Assembly: GCF_009391885.1 (NCBI RefSeq) | Contig: NZ_VZII01000002.1 | Location: 35,898-99,897, forward strand | DNA from: Pseudomonas sp. MN1F | Lineage (GTDB): Bacteria; Pseudomonadota; Gammaproteobacteria; Pseudomonadales; Pseudomonadaceae | Direction: 5' to 3' | Length of the DNA: 64,000 nt | Part shown: in pieces, positions 9,697 through 18,224 of the stretch | How the letters are laid out: each line of letters opens with the position of its first letter | Position numbering within the stretch: the first letter of the stretch is position 1 | Program-made: the position numbers and the translations under genes | Notes under the pieces: model-generated | What the model was told of the DNA's origin: nothing | The model's database searches: none | Seen by the model: the letters and a program-made list of their open reading frames with translations, nothing else

Positions 9697-9820
9697 ATTT
9701 GTCCAGCGCCTCGGACTTGTCCGAGGCTTTGGTTTTTAGCCGGATTTGTCCGGCTGGCCCTGACTTGTTAGGGCCAGCATTTGGCGCTGGATTTGTCCAG
9801 CGCCGTCACGCATAGCGTGA
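9697..9820. repeat. Tandem array of hairpins with YTTG loops
   Basis: Consecutive inverted repeats: GCCTCGGA-CTTG-TCCGAGGC (9708-9727); AGCCGGA-TTTG-TCCGGCT (9738-9755); GCTGGCCCTGA-CTTG-TTAGGGCCAGC (9753-9778, one G.T pair); GGCGCTGGA-TTTG-TCCAGCGCC (9783-9804). At the IS66 edge, TTTG-TCCAGCGCC (9698-9710) is the right half of a further unit identical to the last. A fifth hairpin without the loop motif follows (TCACGC-ATA-GCGTGA, 9806-9820). Stems differ while the four-base loop stays CTTG or TTTG, so structure seems to be conserved. Function unknown. Confidence 0.8.
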
Positions 9821-9890
9821 TGGTTGAAAATGCTCATATAGCCCCTATGCAACCCCACAGAGATATGGCATAAGGCGGAAATAGGGAATC

Positions 9891-11459
9891 ATGGGTGGTG
9901 CGGTGCGCATGAAAAAGCTCGAAAAAAGCACTCTGTGCTATTTAGCTGGATGCCTGACAGTTGGAGTGCTGTTCTCATTTGGAGTGACACAGCTTTTATG
10001 GTTGGCTAGTGCAGATAACAGGATAGAGTCCCACGCTAAGGTTATTCTCAATCATGCCGAAATGGTCGCAGGAAACCTTACAGCTGCACTTGATGAGCTA
10101 AACAATACCTCTGACGAGTCTTGCGGGCTAACTGACCTAGACACGTTAAAACGAGTTTTATATGAATATCGCTTTGTAAAAGATGCAGGGCGAATAAAAA
10201 ACAACACTATTACTTGCTCCGCTATGTGGGGCGTAATCCCTGCTTTCAGGTTGGCTGGTGAGGGTAGACTTACGAAAAACAATGTTAGGCTGTGGAGTGC
10301 AGCTTCAAGCTATTTTCCCGGCGCAATAAAAATTGATGTTTCAGCAAAAGAAAACTCATTTGTGGTTACGTCACCCACCGCATTTGCACCTTTTGAATCA
10401 CCGCCAGCAGAATTAAATGCATTTATTGTCTCTCGTGACGGCAAAACCATCATGCGCACGTTCGGCGATTTTCAGCAAGGAAATATCCTAAGCAGCGCAT
10501 CTGCAAGAGTGTGCTCTGAAAAATACGACATTTGTGTTAGCTCGAACATTCAAGCAAATGTTTTCAAGGCCAGCAAACCTACTCTTTTCCTGTTTGTCGC
10601 ATTAACTGGCTGTTCTTTGGGCTTGTTGGCTTTCTATGCTGCCCACCAATATCGTAGAGTTAGAAACTCACTTTCATATCGTTTAAAATACGCTATTAGA
10701 AATGGGCTAATATCAACTACATATCAGCCAATTGTTCATGGCAAGACCGGCAAGGTTTCCGGGTTCGAAGTTTTGGCGCGCTGGCACGATAAGAAATTCG
10801 GATCAGTCCCTCCAAATGTCTTCATCCAAAAAGCGGAAGCTCTTGGTTTGCAAGAGAAGCTGAACAAGCTGATTGTTAATAGGGCTTTGGAAGAGTGTTC
10901 GAGAGGCCTGGCTTGCCATCCGGGAGTATATTTGAGTTTTAACATTGAAACCAAGGACCTGCTGGATGGCGGTCTAATTCGACACATATCAGATACAGCA
11001 AGAAGTCACGGCGTATCAGCTAGCCAGATTGCAATTGAAATTCTTGAAGGGGCAACGGCTGAAATTAGCCAGGTCGAACAAAAAATTGAGTCCATTCGAG
11101 CTTCTGGTTATAAAGTATTAATTGACGATTTCGGCTCAGGATATTCAAGTCTATCCTATCTGGCCGGGCTCAATGTTGATATTATAAAAATTGACAAGTC
11201 GTTCTCAAAAGCTGCTGGAACAGACTCTCCGGCAGCAGTAGTGCTGCAAAAGATTCATGAAATAGCAAAAGCTTTAAACGCAAAAATAATTTTTGAGGGC
11301 GTGGAGACGGAAGCTCAGAAAAAAGCAATTCTTGATTTCTGTCCTGATGCACTTGTTCAAGGATGGCTATTCAGCAAGGCATTGCCAATTAGCGAACTTA
11401 CTGAAAAAGTCAGATCGCAAAGAGCTAGGGGTGAAGCGATGAATTTTGCACATGAATAA
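9891..11459 (+). CDS. Membrane cyclic-di-GMP phosphodiesterase, CSS-motif plus EAL domain
   Basis: 522 residues. A membrane segment near residues 15-38 and a second near 227-247 enclose a periplasmic sensor region with cysteines, including ITCSAMWG, a variant of the CSS motif whose members respond to periplasmic redox (DsbA/DsbB). The cytoplasmic EAL domain keeps the catalytic residues: E in FEVLARW (about residue 291), N in LSFNIE, E in EILEGA, DDFGSGYSS (about 412), K in IIKIDKSF and E in FEGVETE. It should hydrolyse c-di-GMP and lower biofilm-promoting signal. Start 9891 has an AGGGAA-type site; 9909 is an alternative. The gene is AT-rich relative to its flanks and lies between mobile relics, so it is probably acquired. 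Confidence 0.9.
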   Translation: MGGAVRMKKLEKSTLCYLAGCLTVGVLFSFGVTQLLWLASADNRIESHAKVILNHAEMVAGNLTAALDELNNTSDESCGLTDLDTLKRVLYEYRFVKDAGRIKNNTITCSAMWGVIPAFRLAGEGRLTKNNVRLWSAASSYFPGAIKIDVSAKENSFVVTSPTAFAPFESPPAELNAFIVSRDGKTIMRTFGDFQQGNILSSASARVCSEKYDICVSSNIQANVFKASKPTLFLFVALTGCSLGLLAFYAAHQYRRVRNSLSYRLKYAIRNGLISTTYQPIVHGKTGKVSGFEVLARWHDKKFGSVPPNVFIQKAEALGLQEKLNKLIVNRALEECSRGLACHPGVYLSFNIETKDLLDGGLIRHISDTARSHGVSASQIAIEILEGATAEISQVEQKIESIRASGYKVLIDDFGSGYSSLSYLAGLNVDIIKIDKSFSKAAGTDSPAAVVLQKIHEIAKALNAKIIFEGVETEAQKKAILDFCPDALVQGWLFSKALPISELTEKVRSQRARGEAMNFAHE

Positions 11460-11483
11460 ATTTTATATTAGCCCTAAAAGGTG

Positions 11484-11508
11484 CCCAATCTTTGATTGGG
11501 TGCGTTTT
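11484..11508 (+). terminator. Probable terminator of the EAL gene
   Basis: CCCAATC (11484-11490), loop TTT, GATTGGG (11494-11500), followed by TGCGTTTT. It lies 25 bases past the stop codon. Confidence 0.55.
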
Positions 11509-11523
11509 AGAGCTGGTAGCGAT

Positions 11524-12545
11524 TTAGAGATGGGGGCTTCTTTTCGGCAGTGTATCCATTCGGGGTGAAACTGATGCGGTCAATGTGCTCATCAGCCAAG
11601 TGAACATCCATGATGAAATGTTTTTCTTAGTAGGCGTTATAGTAATTCTTACGTTTTGACCGATTAGAAAATTATTTACTCGCATTCGCCCATGCTCGTT
11701 CAAAAGGAGCTTGTAAATTTCCATAACGTTAAGCATGGATTTACTGACCAGATGCAGCGAACTAATTCTTAGGCTAATCTCATTATGCTTTGCTTTAAGC
11801 TGGTCCAAGTCGTGAGCTACTTCCTCAATTTTGCTTAGAATGTATTTTTTGGCCGTTTCCGAGGCATTAGTAAGAATGTCGAAATTGCTTGCTAACGATT
11901 TTTCCTGTTGAAGAATTTTTCCAGCTAGCTCTTGCTTTTCATTTTCCAGCGACTTAATATCCTTAGGCTTTGGTATTATTCTGTGAAATGGGATAAGAGA
12001 TTGGTAGGAAAGGAATATTTCCTCTATTCGTGCATATCTATATCTGACGCCTTTTCATGGTGATGCATACGTGCAGCGCCCAGCCAATGAGGCCGAGCAC
12101 ACCAAGTCAACATACTCTCTTTTTTGTGCGTGGTAACGGAAGCCCGAGCCACAGGCACAAAAAACAATCCCTCGTAAGATGTTTTTGAATTCTGCGACCT
12201 TCCGCCCTGCAAGTTTTGGGTCTTGTCGCTCACTCAATTTTGCGCCGACTCTATAAAACTCTGACTCTGAAATTACTGCCGGATAATAGCCTTTAATCTC
12301 TTTTTTGACCTGAATCGGCTTACCTGATTCGTCCCACTCCATAGCGATAAAAGACCCGTAAATTGCGGGCTGTCGAAGAACCTTCCCAACAATGCTTTCA
12401 GTATATTTCTTGGGGAAGTTCATCTTGTTTAATTCTTGGGCAGTTGCTCTTGCACCCATTTCAAAACAGAGTTCTGCGGCACGTTTCACGGCTTCTGCAT
12501 GTTCGTTAAGGATGAATCCCTCATCAACATAGCTGATCCAGAAAG
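11524..12545 (-). pseudogene. Large serine recombinase, catalytic domain missing, in-frame TGA
   Basis: On the minus strand the sequence reads recombinase-domain protein (DEGFILNEHAEAVKRAAELC, VGKVLRQPAIYGSFIAMEWD), a zinc ribbon (CACGSGFRYH ... VCSASLAGRCTYASP), then a TGA at 12057-12055, and in the same frame KGVRYRYARIEEIFLSYQSL, a coiled coil (LENEKQELAGKILQQEKSLA) and C-terminus to a TAA at 11524. The YRY-x-R-x-E-E-x-F stretch after the stop is normal family sequence, so one nonsense change explains it. The N-terminal resolvase domain with the nucleophilic serine is absent; IS30 sequence begins where it should be. Inactive remnant of an integrating element. Confidence 0.8.
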
Positions 12546-12547
12546 GG

Positions 12548-12705
12548 GTCGCACTGCAACTGAACATGCGTCCGCGTAAGCGCTTCGACTTCAAATGCCC
12601 AATCGAAGTTATGGGCGAGGTGATGCAGAAGGCCATGGCTATGCGGCATGATGCTCCAGCTTCAATTCAATGACCGTGTTGCACTCAGCTCCTGCAACCG
12701 CCATT
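12548..12705 (+). mobile_element. IS30-family transposase fragment (3' end)
   Basis: The plus strand reads VALQLNMRPRKRFDFKCPIE followed by VMGEVMQKAMAMRHDAPASI to a TGA at 12671-12673. The L-N-x-RPRKR-x-x-F-x-x-P motif is the C-terminal signature of IS30 transposases. Only about 40 codons and a short non-coding end remain; the rest of the element is gone. It abuts the truncated recombinase. Confidence 0.75.
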
Positions 12706-12716
12706 TGATCAATTGG

Positions 12717-12752
12717 ATGCCAGCAGCCACGGCTGCGTGTGGCTGCTGGCAT
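12717..12752 (-). terminator. Strong hairpin terminator of the dehydrogenase operon
   Basis: A perfect 14-bp stem, ATGCCAGCAGCCAC (12717-12730) with GTGGCTGCTGGCAT (12739-12752), lies 8 bases past the aldehyde dehydrogenase stop. The T tract on the minus strand is poor, so the stem is clearer than the terminator function. Confidence 0.7.
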
Positions 12753-12760
12753 TTGTTGCT

Positions 12761-14350
12761 CTAGCCTTTCGGAGCAGTGGTTTTTCCGTCTACCAGGCGC
12801 CAGATATTCAAAGGGTTGTTTTGCTTCAATGCCTCAGGGAGGAGGACATTTGGCAAATTTTGATAGCAAACAGGACGAAGGAAGCGGTCGATTGCAGTCG
12901 AACCAACCGACGTTGTGCGGCTGTCAGAGGTAGCAGGGAAAGCACCGCCGTGTACCATGGAGTCACATACCTCCACGCCAGTTGGGAAGCCGTTGACCAA
13001 TACGCGGCCAGCCTTCTTCTCCATGGCTTGCACCAAACCTTGAGCAATCGCCAAGTCCTCATCTTCAAGATGAAGTGTCGCCGTCAGCTGACCCTCGATG
13101 GATTTGGCGAACGCGAGCATTTCGTTGACGTTCTGGCAACGGATGACGATAGCTGCCGGGCCAAACACCTCCTCCAAGAGCTGTGCATTGGCTGCCACGC
13201 TTTCGAAGGTCGTTTGATAGAGATGCCCCTGTGCCTGTGTGGCTCCAAGATCAGGCTGGCCTGAAGCAACGGCCTGAACGCAGGACTGACTGGTGATGCG
13301 ATCAATCCCTTGCGAATAGGCAGAATGAATGCCAGGAGTCAGCATGGTTTGCGCAGCCTTGTCGCCCAGATGAGCTCCGGCCTTGTCCAGGAAGGCTTCC
13401 AGGTCAGGGCCATCGACTGCAAGCACGATGCCTGGGTTGGTGCAGAACTGGCCTGCGCCCATTACCAGAGCGTCGATGAAGCCGGTGGCGATGGACTCTG
13501 CCCGAGCAGACAGTGCACCTGGCAGGAGGAATACCGGGTTGATGCTGCTCATTTCGGCGTAGACGGGGATGGGTTCAGGCCGCGCTGCCGCTGCCCGCAT
13601 CAATGCCAGGCCACCGCTACGTGATCCGGTGAAACCTACGGCTTTGATAGCCGGGTGCGATACCAACTGCTGTCCTACATCGTTGCCATCACCGACAATC
13701 AGCGAGAACGTTCCCTCAGGCAATTCAAGGCGCTTCGAAGCTTCCTGGATCACTCGCCCTACGAGCTCGGAGGTTCCCAGGTGAGCGCGGTGTGCTTTCA
13801 CGACAACAGGGCAACCTGCGGCCAGTGCGGAAGCGGTATCGCCACCTGCGACGGAAAATGCGAGCGGGAAGTTACTTGCACCGAAGACGGCGACAGGCCC
13901 CAGCGCAATTTTGCACATGCGCAGGTCGGGGCGTGGAAGCGGCTGACGATCTGGCAGAGCCGAGTCAAGTGTCGCATCCTGCCAACGGCCTTGGCGAAGA
14001 ACAGATGCGAAAAGTCGCAGCTGACCCACGGTGCGCCCACGTTCGCCTTCAAGTCGAGCCATGGGCAGTCCGGTTTCGAGGTGGGCACGCTCAGTCAGGG
14101 TCGAGCCCAGCCCAACGATACCTTCCGCAATTTCCTCGAGGAAACGAGCACGCAGTTCAGGTGCGGCGGAGCGGAACGAGTCAAACGCCTGCTCAGCCAG
14201 CTCGCAGACCTCGCTCACCAAAGCCCCGCTTGCGCAGTTGAACACTGGGCTAGGAATTGGTTGTTGGTCGTGAGGATTGATCGCATAGAGCTCACGGCCT
14301 TCGCCGCGCACCGCTCGATGACCGATTAGCTGTTCACCTTTGAGTTGCAT
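12761..14350 (-). CDS. NADP-dependent aldehyde dehydrogenase, 2,5-dioxovalerate (alpha-ketoglutaric semialdehyde) type
   Basis: 529 residues, the length of the KGSADH branch of aldehyde dehydrogenases. Visible features are the cofactor fold (PVAVFGASNFPLAFSVAGGD), VGFTGSRSGG, the general-base Glu in YAEMSSINPVF and the nucleophilic Cys in AGQFCTNPG. These enzymes oxidise 2,5-dioxopentanoate to 2-oxoglutarate at the end of sugar-acid and hydroxyproline pathways, but no dehydratase for those routes is nearby, so the substrate here may be another semialdehyde. A GGAG site precedes the ATG at 14350. Last gene of a three-gene minus-strand operon. Confidence 0.88.
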   Translation of the reverse strand: MQLKGEQLIGHRAVRGEGRELYAINPHDQQPIPSPVFNCASGALVSEVCELAEQAFDSFRSAAPELRARFLEEIAEGIVGLGSTLTERAHLETGLPMARLEGERGRTVGQLRLFASVLRQGRWQDATLDSALPDRQPLPRPDLRMCKIALGPVAVFGASNFPLAFSVAGGDTASALAAGCPVVVKAHRAHLGTSELVGRVIQEASKRLELPEGTFSLIVGDGNDVGQQLVSHPAIKAVGFTGSRSGGLALMRAAAARPEPIPVYAEMSSINPVFLLPGALSARAESIATGFIDALVMGAGQFCTNPGIVLAVDGPDLEAFLDKAGAHLGDKAAQTMLTPGIHSAYSQGIDRITSQSCVQAVASGQPDLGATQAQGHLYQTTFESVAANAQLLEEVFGPAAIVIRCQNVNEMLAFAKSIEGQLTATLHLEDEDLAIAQGLVQAMEKKAGRVLVNGFPTGVEVCDSMVHGGAFPATSDSRTTSVGSTAIDRFLRPVCYQNLPNVLLPEALKQNNPLNIWRLVDGKTTAPKG

Positions 14351-14370
14351 ATTTCTACTCCGAAAACTCG

Positions 14371-15714
14371 TTACTTGTCAGTGGGAATGGGCAGCTTCAG
14401 AAGAAGCACGTAAGCCATTGCTGCTACCGATGCCACGGCAGCACTGATCAAAAATGCGGAAGCGAATGAGCCGGATTGTTGGATGCTGAAGCCAGTGACA
14501 ATGGGTGCCACCGATCCCGCCAGGTAACCGCCGAAGTTCTGGATAGAGCCGAAGGAAGCAACCCGTCGACTATCCACGACTGTGTTAGCGATCATCCAAG
14601 CAGTTGAGCTGGCCATGTTGACGCTGAACAATGCACCGCACAGCAACACCACGCTGAGGATGAAGCCACTGCCGAACGACAGAGGGATGGTGAATGCAGC
14701 AGCTGAGAACAGTGCGCAGACAACTACGAGCTTCCGGCTACCCAGTACGGTGGCCCCATTCTTCACCAGTCGGTCACAGAAACGGCCAGCGACGATGGTG
14801 CCCAAGGCGCCAAATACATAGGCCAAGGAAACGATCCAGGCAGTTTGATACAGGCTGAGACCGTGCTCACGCTCGAAATAACCTGGCAACCAGGTGAGGT
14901 GCAGCCATAGCATGTAGATCACGCCCATGAACCCCAGGACTGCACCCCAAGTGCTTTTGTGCTGGAACAGCTCAGCCCACGCGCTCAACTGAGCTTTCAC
15001 GCTGGGCCTTGCTGTAATTGCTGCCTGCCTCTGTGCTTGCGTAGCCAGTAGACGTTCGCGTTCCTCTGCAGGAAGCTCAGCCAAAAAACGCTCTTTGCTC
15101 TTGTAGAAGGCGAACCAGCAGGCAGCGATCAAGATTCCAAAAACGCCGGTGGCAATGAACATGCCACGCCATCCCCAATTGACCATCAGCAGGGTCAAGA
15201 GTGGTGGCGCGATGCAAGGCCCTATGCATGTCGACGACAACACGATCCCAGTGGGCGTCCCACGCTTCTCAGCTTCGAACCACTCTGAAAGTGCCTTAGC
15301 AGCTGAAGGAAACATTGGTGCTTCACCGATACCCAGCACGATCCGCAAACCGATGAACGCAGAGAATGTGTTGATCAAGCCAGAAGCAGTTTGAGCAACA
15401 GACCAGCCAAGAAGCGCTGCGCCCAGTGAAATCTTGCTGCCCAGGCGATCAATGATCACACCCAGTGGAAGCTGAGCCAGGGCATATGCCAACGAGAACG
15501 CTGACAGGAGGATGCCCATCTGGGAAGGCGTAATCCCCATATCCCGCTGGATAGAGGTGTTTGCAATCGACAGAGCGCTCCGATCCACATAGTTGATGAT
15601 GCCGATCACCAGCAGCAGGCTGACGGTGATGACCTGGTACTTCTTGAAGGGGTTTGAGCTCGCCACCGTTTCAGGCTTACGGTTGAGCTCCGCTTCCGCA
15701 TATTTGGTGTTCAT
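14371..15714 (-). CDS. MFS transporter, anion:cation symporter family
   Basis: 447 residues with about 12 hydrophobic helices and a charged central loop (KSKERFLAELPAEERERLLA). The N-terminal motif GIINYVDRSALSIA and the cytoplasmic motif GVIIDRLGSKISLG place it in the ACS group (GudP, DgoT and phthalate transporter relatives) that imports organic acids with protons. It lies 20 bases upstream of the aldehyde dehydrogenase in the same operon, so it probably supplies the substrate of the two dehydrogenases. Which acid cannot be told from sequence alone. Confidence 0.88.
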   Translation of the reverse strand: MNTKYAEAELNRKPETVASSNPFKKYQVITVSLLLVIGIINYVDRSALSIANTSIQRDMGITPSQMGILLSAFSLAYALAQLPLGVIIDRLGSKISLGAALLGWSVAQTASGLINTFSAFIGLRIVLGIGEAPMFPSAAKALSEWFEAEKRGTPTGIVLSSTCIGPCIAPPLLTLLMVNWGWRGMFIATGVFGILIAACWFAFYKSKERFLAELPAEERERLLATQAQRQAAITARPSVKAQLSAWAELFQHKSTWGAVLGFMGVIYMLWLHLTWLPGYFEREHGLSLYQTAWIVSLAYVFGALGTIVAGRFCDRLVKNGATVLGSRKLVVVCALFSAAAFTIPLSFGSGFILSVVLLCGALFSVNMASSTAWMIANTVVDSRRVASFGSIQNFGGYLAGSVAPIVTGFSIQQSGSFASAFLISAAVASVAAMAYVLLLKLPIPTDK

Positions 15715-15759
15715 AGGCGTTCACTTTCTTGTTATTGGATGAGGGCAGGATTTCGAGGC

Positions 15760-16902
15760 TTACATGGAGGCCTCGAGAATCCACTGGTAATCCTCTGCAG
15801 AAGCTTCACGCGGGTTTGTGCGATGGCTGTGATCTGCGAGAGCGCCTTTGATGATTTTGGGGAACATGTCTTCAGTGACTTCCAGCTCCCGCAGGCCGGT
15901 TGGCAGGCCGAGTGCTCGGGTCATGTCCCGGATCGCATCTTCGATTTGGCTTTCGTCAGCCAACCCCATCGCTTGAGCAATACGCGCTGTCTTGTGCTCG
16001 TTGACCATGCTCGCTGCCTTGCGGTTGAACTGGATCACAGCCGGCAGGAAGATTGCGTTGAGAGTGCCGTGGTGCAGGCGAGGATTGATGCCGCCCAGCG
16101 AGTGGCTCAGGCTATGAACGCAACCCAGACCTTTCTGGAACGCGAGAGCGCCTTGCAGGGAAGCACTCATCATGTTGGTGCGACCTTCCAGATTTTTCGG
16201 ATCTTGGGTAGCGGTTTCGATGAAGCGCCAGGCACGCCACAGGCCGTCCAATGCAATACCGTCCGCAGGTGGGTTGAACGACGGAGCCATGAAGGTTTCG
16301 AGGCAGTGGGCAATCGCATCCATCCCGGTAGCAGCAGTCAAAACTGCAGGCAGGCCAAGAGTCAGTTCCGGGTCACAGATTGCAGATTTTGGAACAACGT
16401 GGGGGGAGATCACGCCAACCTTACGGCCATCGTCCAAGATGAGAATGGCGCCACGACCAACTTCGCTGCCGGTGCCGGCAGTGGTCGGCACTGCGATCAC
16501 AGGGGCCGTTGCTGGAGTGATGCGAGCCAGGCCACCTTCGATGACAGCGAAGCTTTTCAGCGGGCCTTCGTGCTTGGCGCATACGGCTACACCTTTGGCA
16601 AGGTCAATAGCGGAACCGCCGCCGATGGCGATGATGCCGTCGCAACCGCATTCCTTGAACATGGCCACTGCTTCACGAACAGCATTTTCGTTTGGGTTGG
16701 GTGGCGTGCCGTCATAGATCGGCAGCTGAACAGTGGAGTCGGTGAATTTGCTCAGAGCTACATCGACGATACCTGCCGCACGGACACCACGGTCAGTGAC
16801 GATCAAAGGGCGGGTAATACCAATGCGCTGACACTCTGCAGGCAGGAGCGAAATAGCTCCGACTTCAAACTGGATCTGGGTGATGTAATTGATCAGGGAC
16901 AT
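15760..16902 (-). CDS. Iron-containing alcohol dehydrogenase
   Basis: 380 residues, group III (Fe-dependent) alcohol dehydrogenase. GGGSAIDLAKGVA binds the pyridine nucleotide; TTAGTGSEVGRGAI and the metal ligands D and H in ATGMDAIAHCLET, H in CVHSLSHSLGG and H in RLHHGTLNAI are present. It should oxidise an alcohol or hydroxy acid to the (semi)aldehyde used by the downstream dehydrogenase. GGAG lies before the ATG at 16902. First gene of the operon, transcribed away from the LysR gene. Confidence 0.9.
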   Translation of the reverse strand: MSLINYITQIQFEVGAISLLPAECQRIGITRPLIVTDRGVRAAGIVDVALSKFTDSTVQLPIYDGTPPNPNENAVREAVAMFKECGCDGIIAIGGGSAIDLAKGVAVCAKHEGPLKSFAVIEGGLARITPATAPVIAVPTTAGTGSEVGRGAILILDDGRKVGVISPHVVPKSAICDPELTLGLPAVLTAATGMDAIAHCLETFMAPSFNPPADGIALDGLWRAWRFIETATQDPKNLEGRTNMMSASLQGALAFQKGLGCVHSLSHSLGGINPRLHHGTLNAIFLPAVIQFNRKAASMVNEHKTARIAQAMGLADESQIEDAIRDMTRALGLPTGLRELEVTEDMFPKIIKGALADHSHRTNPREASAEDYQWILEASM

Positions 16903-17012
16903 GGGGTCTCCTCGAGCCTACTGGCTTTGTTATTTTGGGCCGATCTCAGGCCAATCCGCCGCACCGAGTGCGACATCGTGCCGCGCCAGTATAGAAATCT
17001 GAATTCAGCCGT

Positions 17013-17055
17013 GGTATTGAGAACAATCCATACAGGTATAACTAGGATTCATACC
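17013..17055. promoter_or_regulatory. Two LysR-type T-N11-A half-dyads in the divergent intergenic region
   Basis: GGTAT (17035-17039), 11 bases, ATACC (17051-17055) forms a classical LysR dyad ending two bases before the regulator start. A second copy, GTAT (17014-17017) with ATAC (17030-17033), lies 22 bases away, about two helical turns. The arrangement would serve both the divergent operon and autoregulation. A palindrome CTGAATTCAG lies at 16999-17008. Motif reading only. Confidence 0.6.
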
Positions 17056-17057
17056 AA

Positions 17058-18011
17058 ATGACCCCGTCCCTCAACTCGATCATGTCCAGGCTCCACGCTA
17101 GACACCTGCGATTGCTCATCGAGCTGGACGAGCACCGCTCTCTTCTCGGAGCCGCAAATAGCGTGGGGCTGACACAACCTGGGGCAAGCAAGGCCCTTCA
17201 GGAGATCGAGACGACTTTTGGTACGACGCTTTTTAATCGCAACAACCGTGGGCTTGAACCAACGGCTGCCGGCTATTGCGCCATCAGGTACGCCAGGGTG
17301 GTGCAGACTGATATCTCGAACCTGCGGCACGATTTGGATGCGATCCTGAGAGGGGTCGGGGGACGCCTTGCGGTGGGGGCGATCATGGGGGCAGTGCCGC
17401 TGTTGATGAAGGCGGTCTCCCAGCTGACTGCTATACAGCCGGAAATGTCATTCGAGATCATTGAGGACACCAGCCAATCGCTCTTAACCCAGATCGAGAG
17501 CGGGCGTCTGGACATGGCCCTGTGCCGGACGAGTGTGAGCAGTTCGCCGCATCTTTTCTCGAGTGCGTTTGTTCAGGACGAGACTCTGGCGGTCATCGCC
17601 AACATCGACCACCCCCTCCAGGCCGCTGGAGCACTTCGCTTGGAGGAGTTGGCTGAAAGTCGGTGGATCGTCTACCGGGCCAACATGCCTATGCGGGTGC
17701 AGCTTGAGCGAGAGTTCCATGATGCGGGCATCCGCTTCCCTCTGCACCTGGTGGAGACCACGTCGATTCTGGCAACGCTGTCACTGCTGCAGAACCAGCC
17801 CGAATTCGTTGCGCTTGTGTCAATCGATGTGGCCAAGCAGTGCGTCCAGCACAACCGCGTATGCATCTTGCCCTTGGCCATCAAGTCCGTAAGCGACCCC
17901 TACGAGTTGGTAACACGCAGAGGTAGCCAGGCCACGCCTGCTATGGAGCAATTGAGGGGGTTGCTGATACCAATCGGGCTCGACGATGCAGGCAGCCCTG
18001 AATCGCTTTAA
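17058..18011 (+). CDS. LysR-family regulator, GbpR-like
   Basis: 317 residues. The N-terminal winged helix contains HLRLLIELDEHRSLLGAANS, then LTQPGASKALQEIETTFGTT and LFNRNNRGLEPTAAG; the effector domain follows. HLRLL-x-x-LDEHRSL is characteristic of the GbpR subgroup that responds to sugars and sugar acids. It is divergent from the dehydrogenase-transporter operon and has LysR-type dyads directly before it, so it is the likely regulator of that operon. The ATG at 17058 gives the usual length; a second ATG at 17082 is possible. Confidence 0.88.
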   Translation: MTPSLNSIMSRLHARHLRLLIELDEHRSLLGAANSVGLTQPGASKALQEIETTFGTTLFNRNNRGLEPTAAGYCAIRYARVVQTDISNLRHDLDAILRGVGGRLAVGAIMGAVPLLMKAVSQLTAIQPEMSFEIIEDTSQSLLTQIESGRLDMALCRTSVSSSPHLFSSAFVQDETLAVIANIDHPLQAAGALRLEELAESRWIVYRANMPMRVQLEREFHDAGIRFPLHLVETTSILATLSLLQNQPEFVALVSIDVAKQCVQHNRVCILPLAIKSVSDPYELVTRRGSQATPAMEQLRGLLIPIGLDDAGSPESL

Positions 18012-18224
18012 TCAGGAGGTGGTCGGGCACTGCGACCGAACCACAATCCCCACTGACCTACGTCAAAACTCGTCGCAGCCTGAAGAGTTACGGCGAACTA
18101 TAATGAAAATACTTTGTCACGTTATTGGATCCGAAACTGCTTTCGGAGTCTAGCTCGCTCGAATGAGATTCAAAATAATGATCCCATCGGCGATTAGGAC
18201 GACTTCAGCTGGAGGCTGTTCTCC
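18012..18224. other. Junction between catabolic unit and ICE core
   Basis: No gene. A small hairpin TCCGAAA-CTGC-TTTCGGA lies at 18130-18147. I looked for a tRNA 3' end or a copy of the repeat found at 63657-63706 and saw none, so this is not shown to be the ICE end. Confidence 0.5.

Noticed and set aside
9697..9820. CRISPR array
   Set aside because: The units are contiguous hairpins with different stems, not identical repeats separated by spacers; no cas gene is present.
9697..9820. RsmA/CsrA binding sites (GGA motifs)
   Set aside because: GGA lies in the stems rather than in the loops, unlike typical RsmA sites.
12055..12057. Selenocysteine or recoded TGA in the serine recombinase
   Set aside because: The gene has also lost its catalytic domain, and family members have no selenocysteine there; decay is simpler.
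15739..17061. 440-codon plus-strand frame opposite the Fe-alcohol dehydrogenase
   Set aside because: Antisense to a well-supported enzyme; no recognisable domain.
18012..18224. ICE attachment site at the left border of the core
   Set aside because: No tRNA sequence and no copy of the tRNA-Pro fragment found here.
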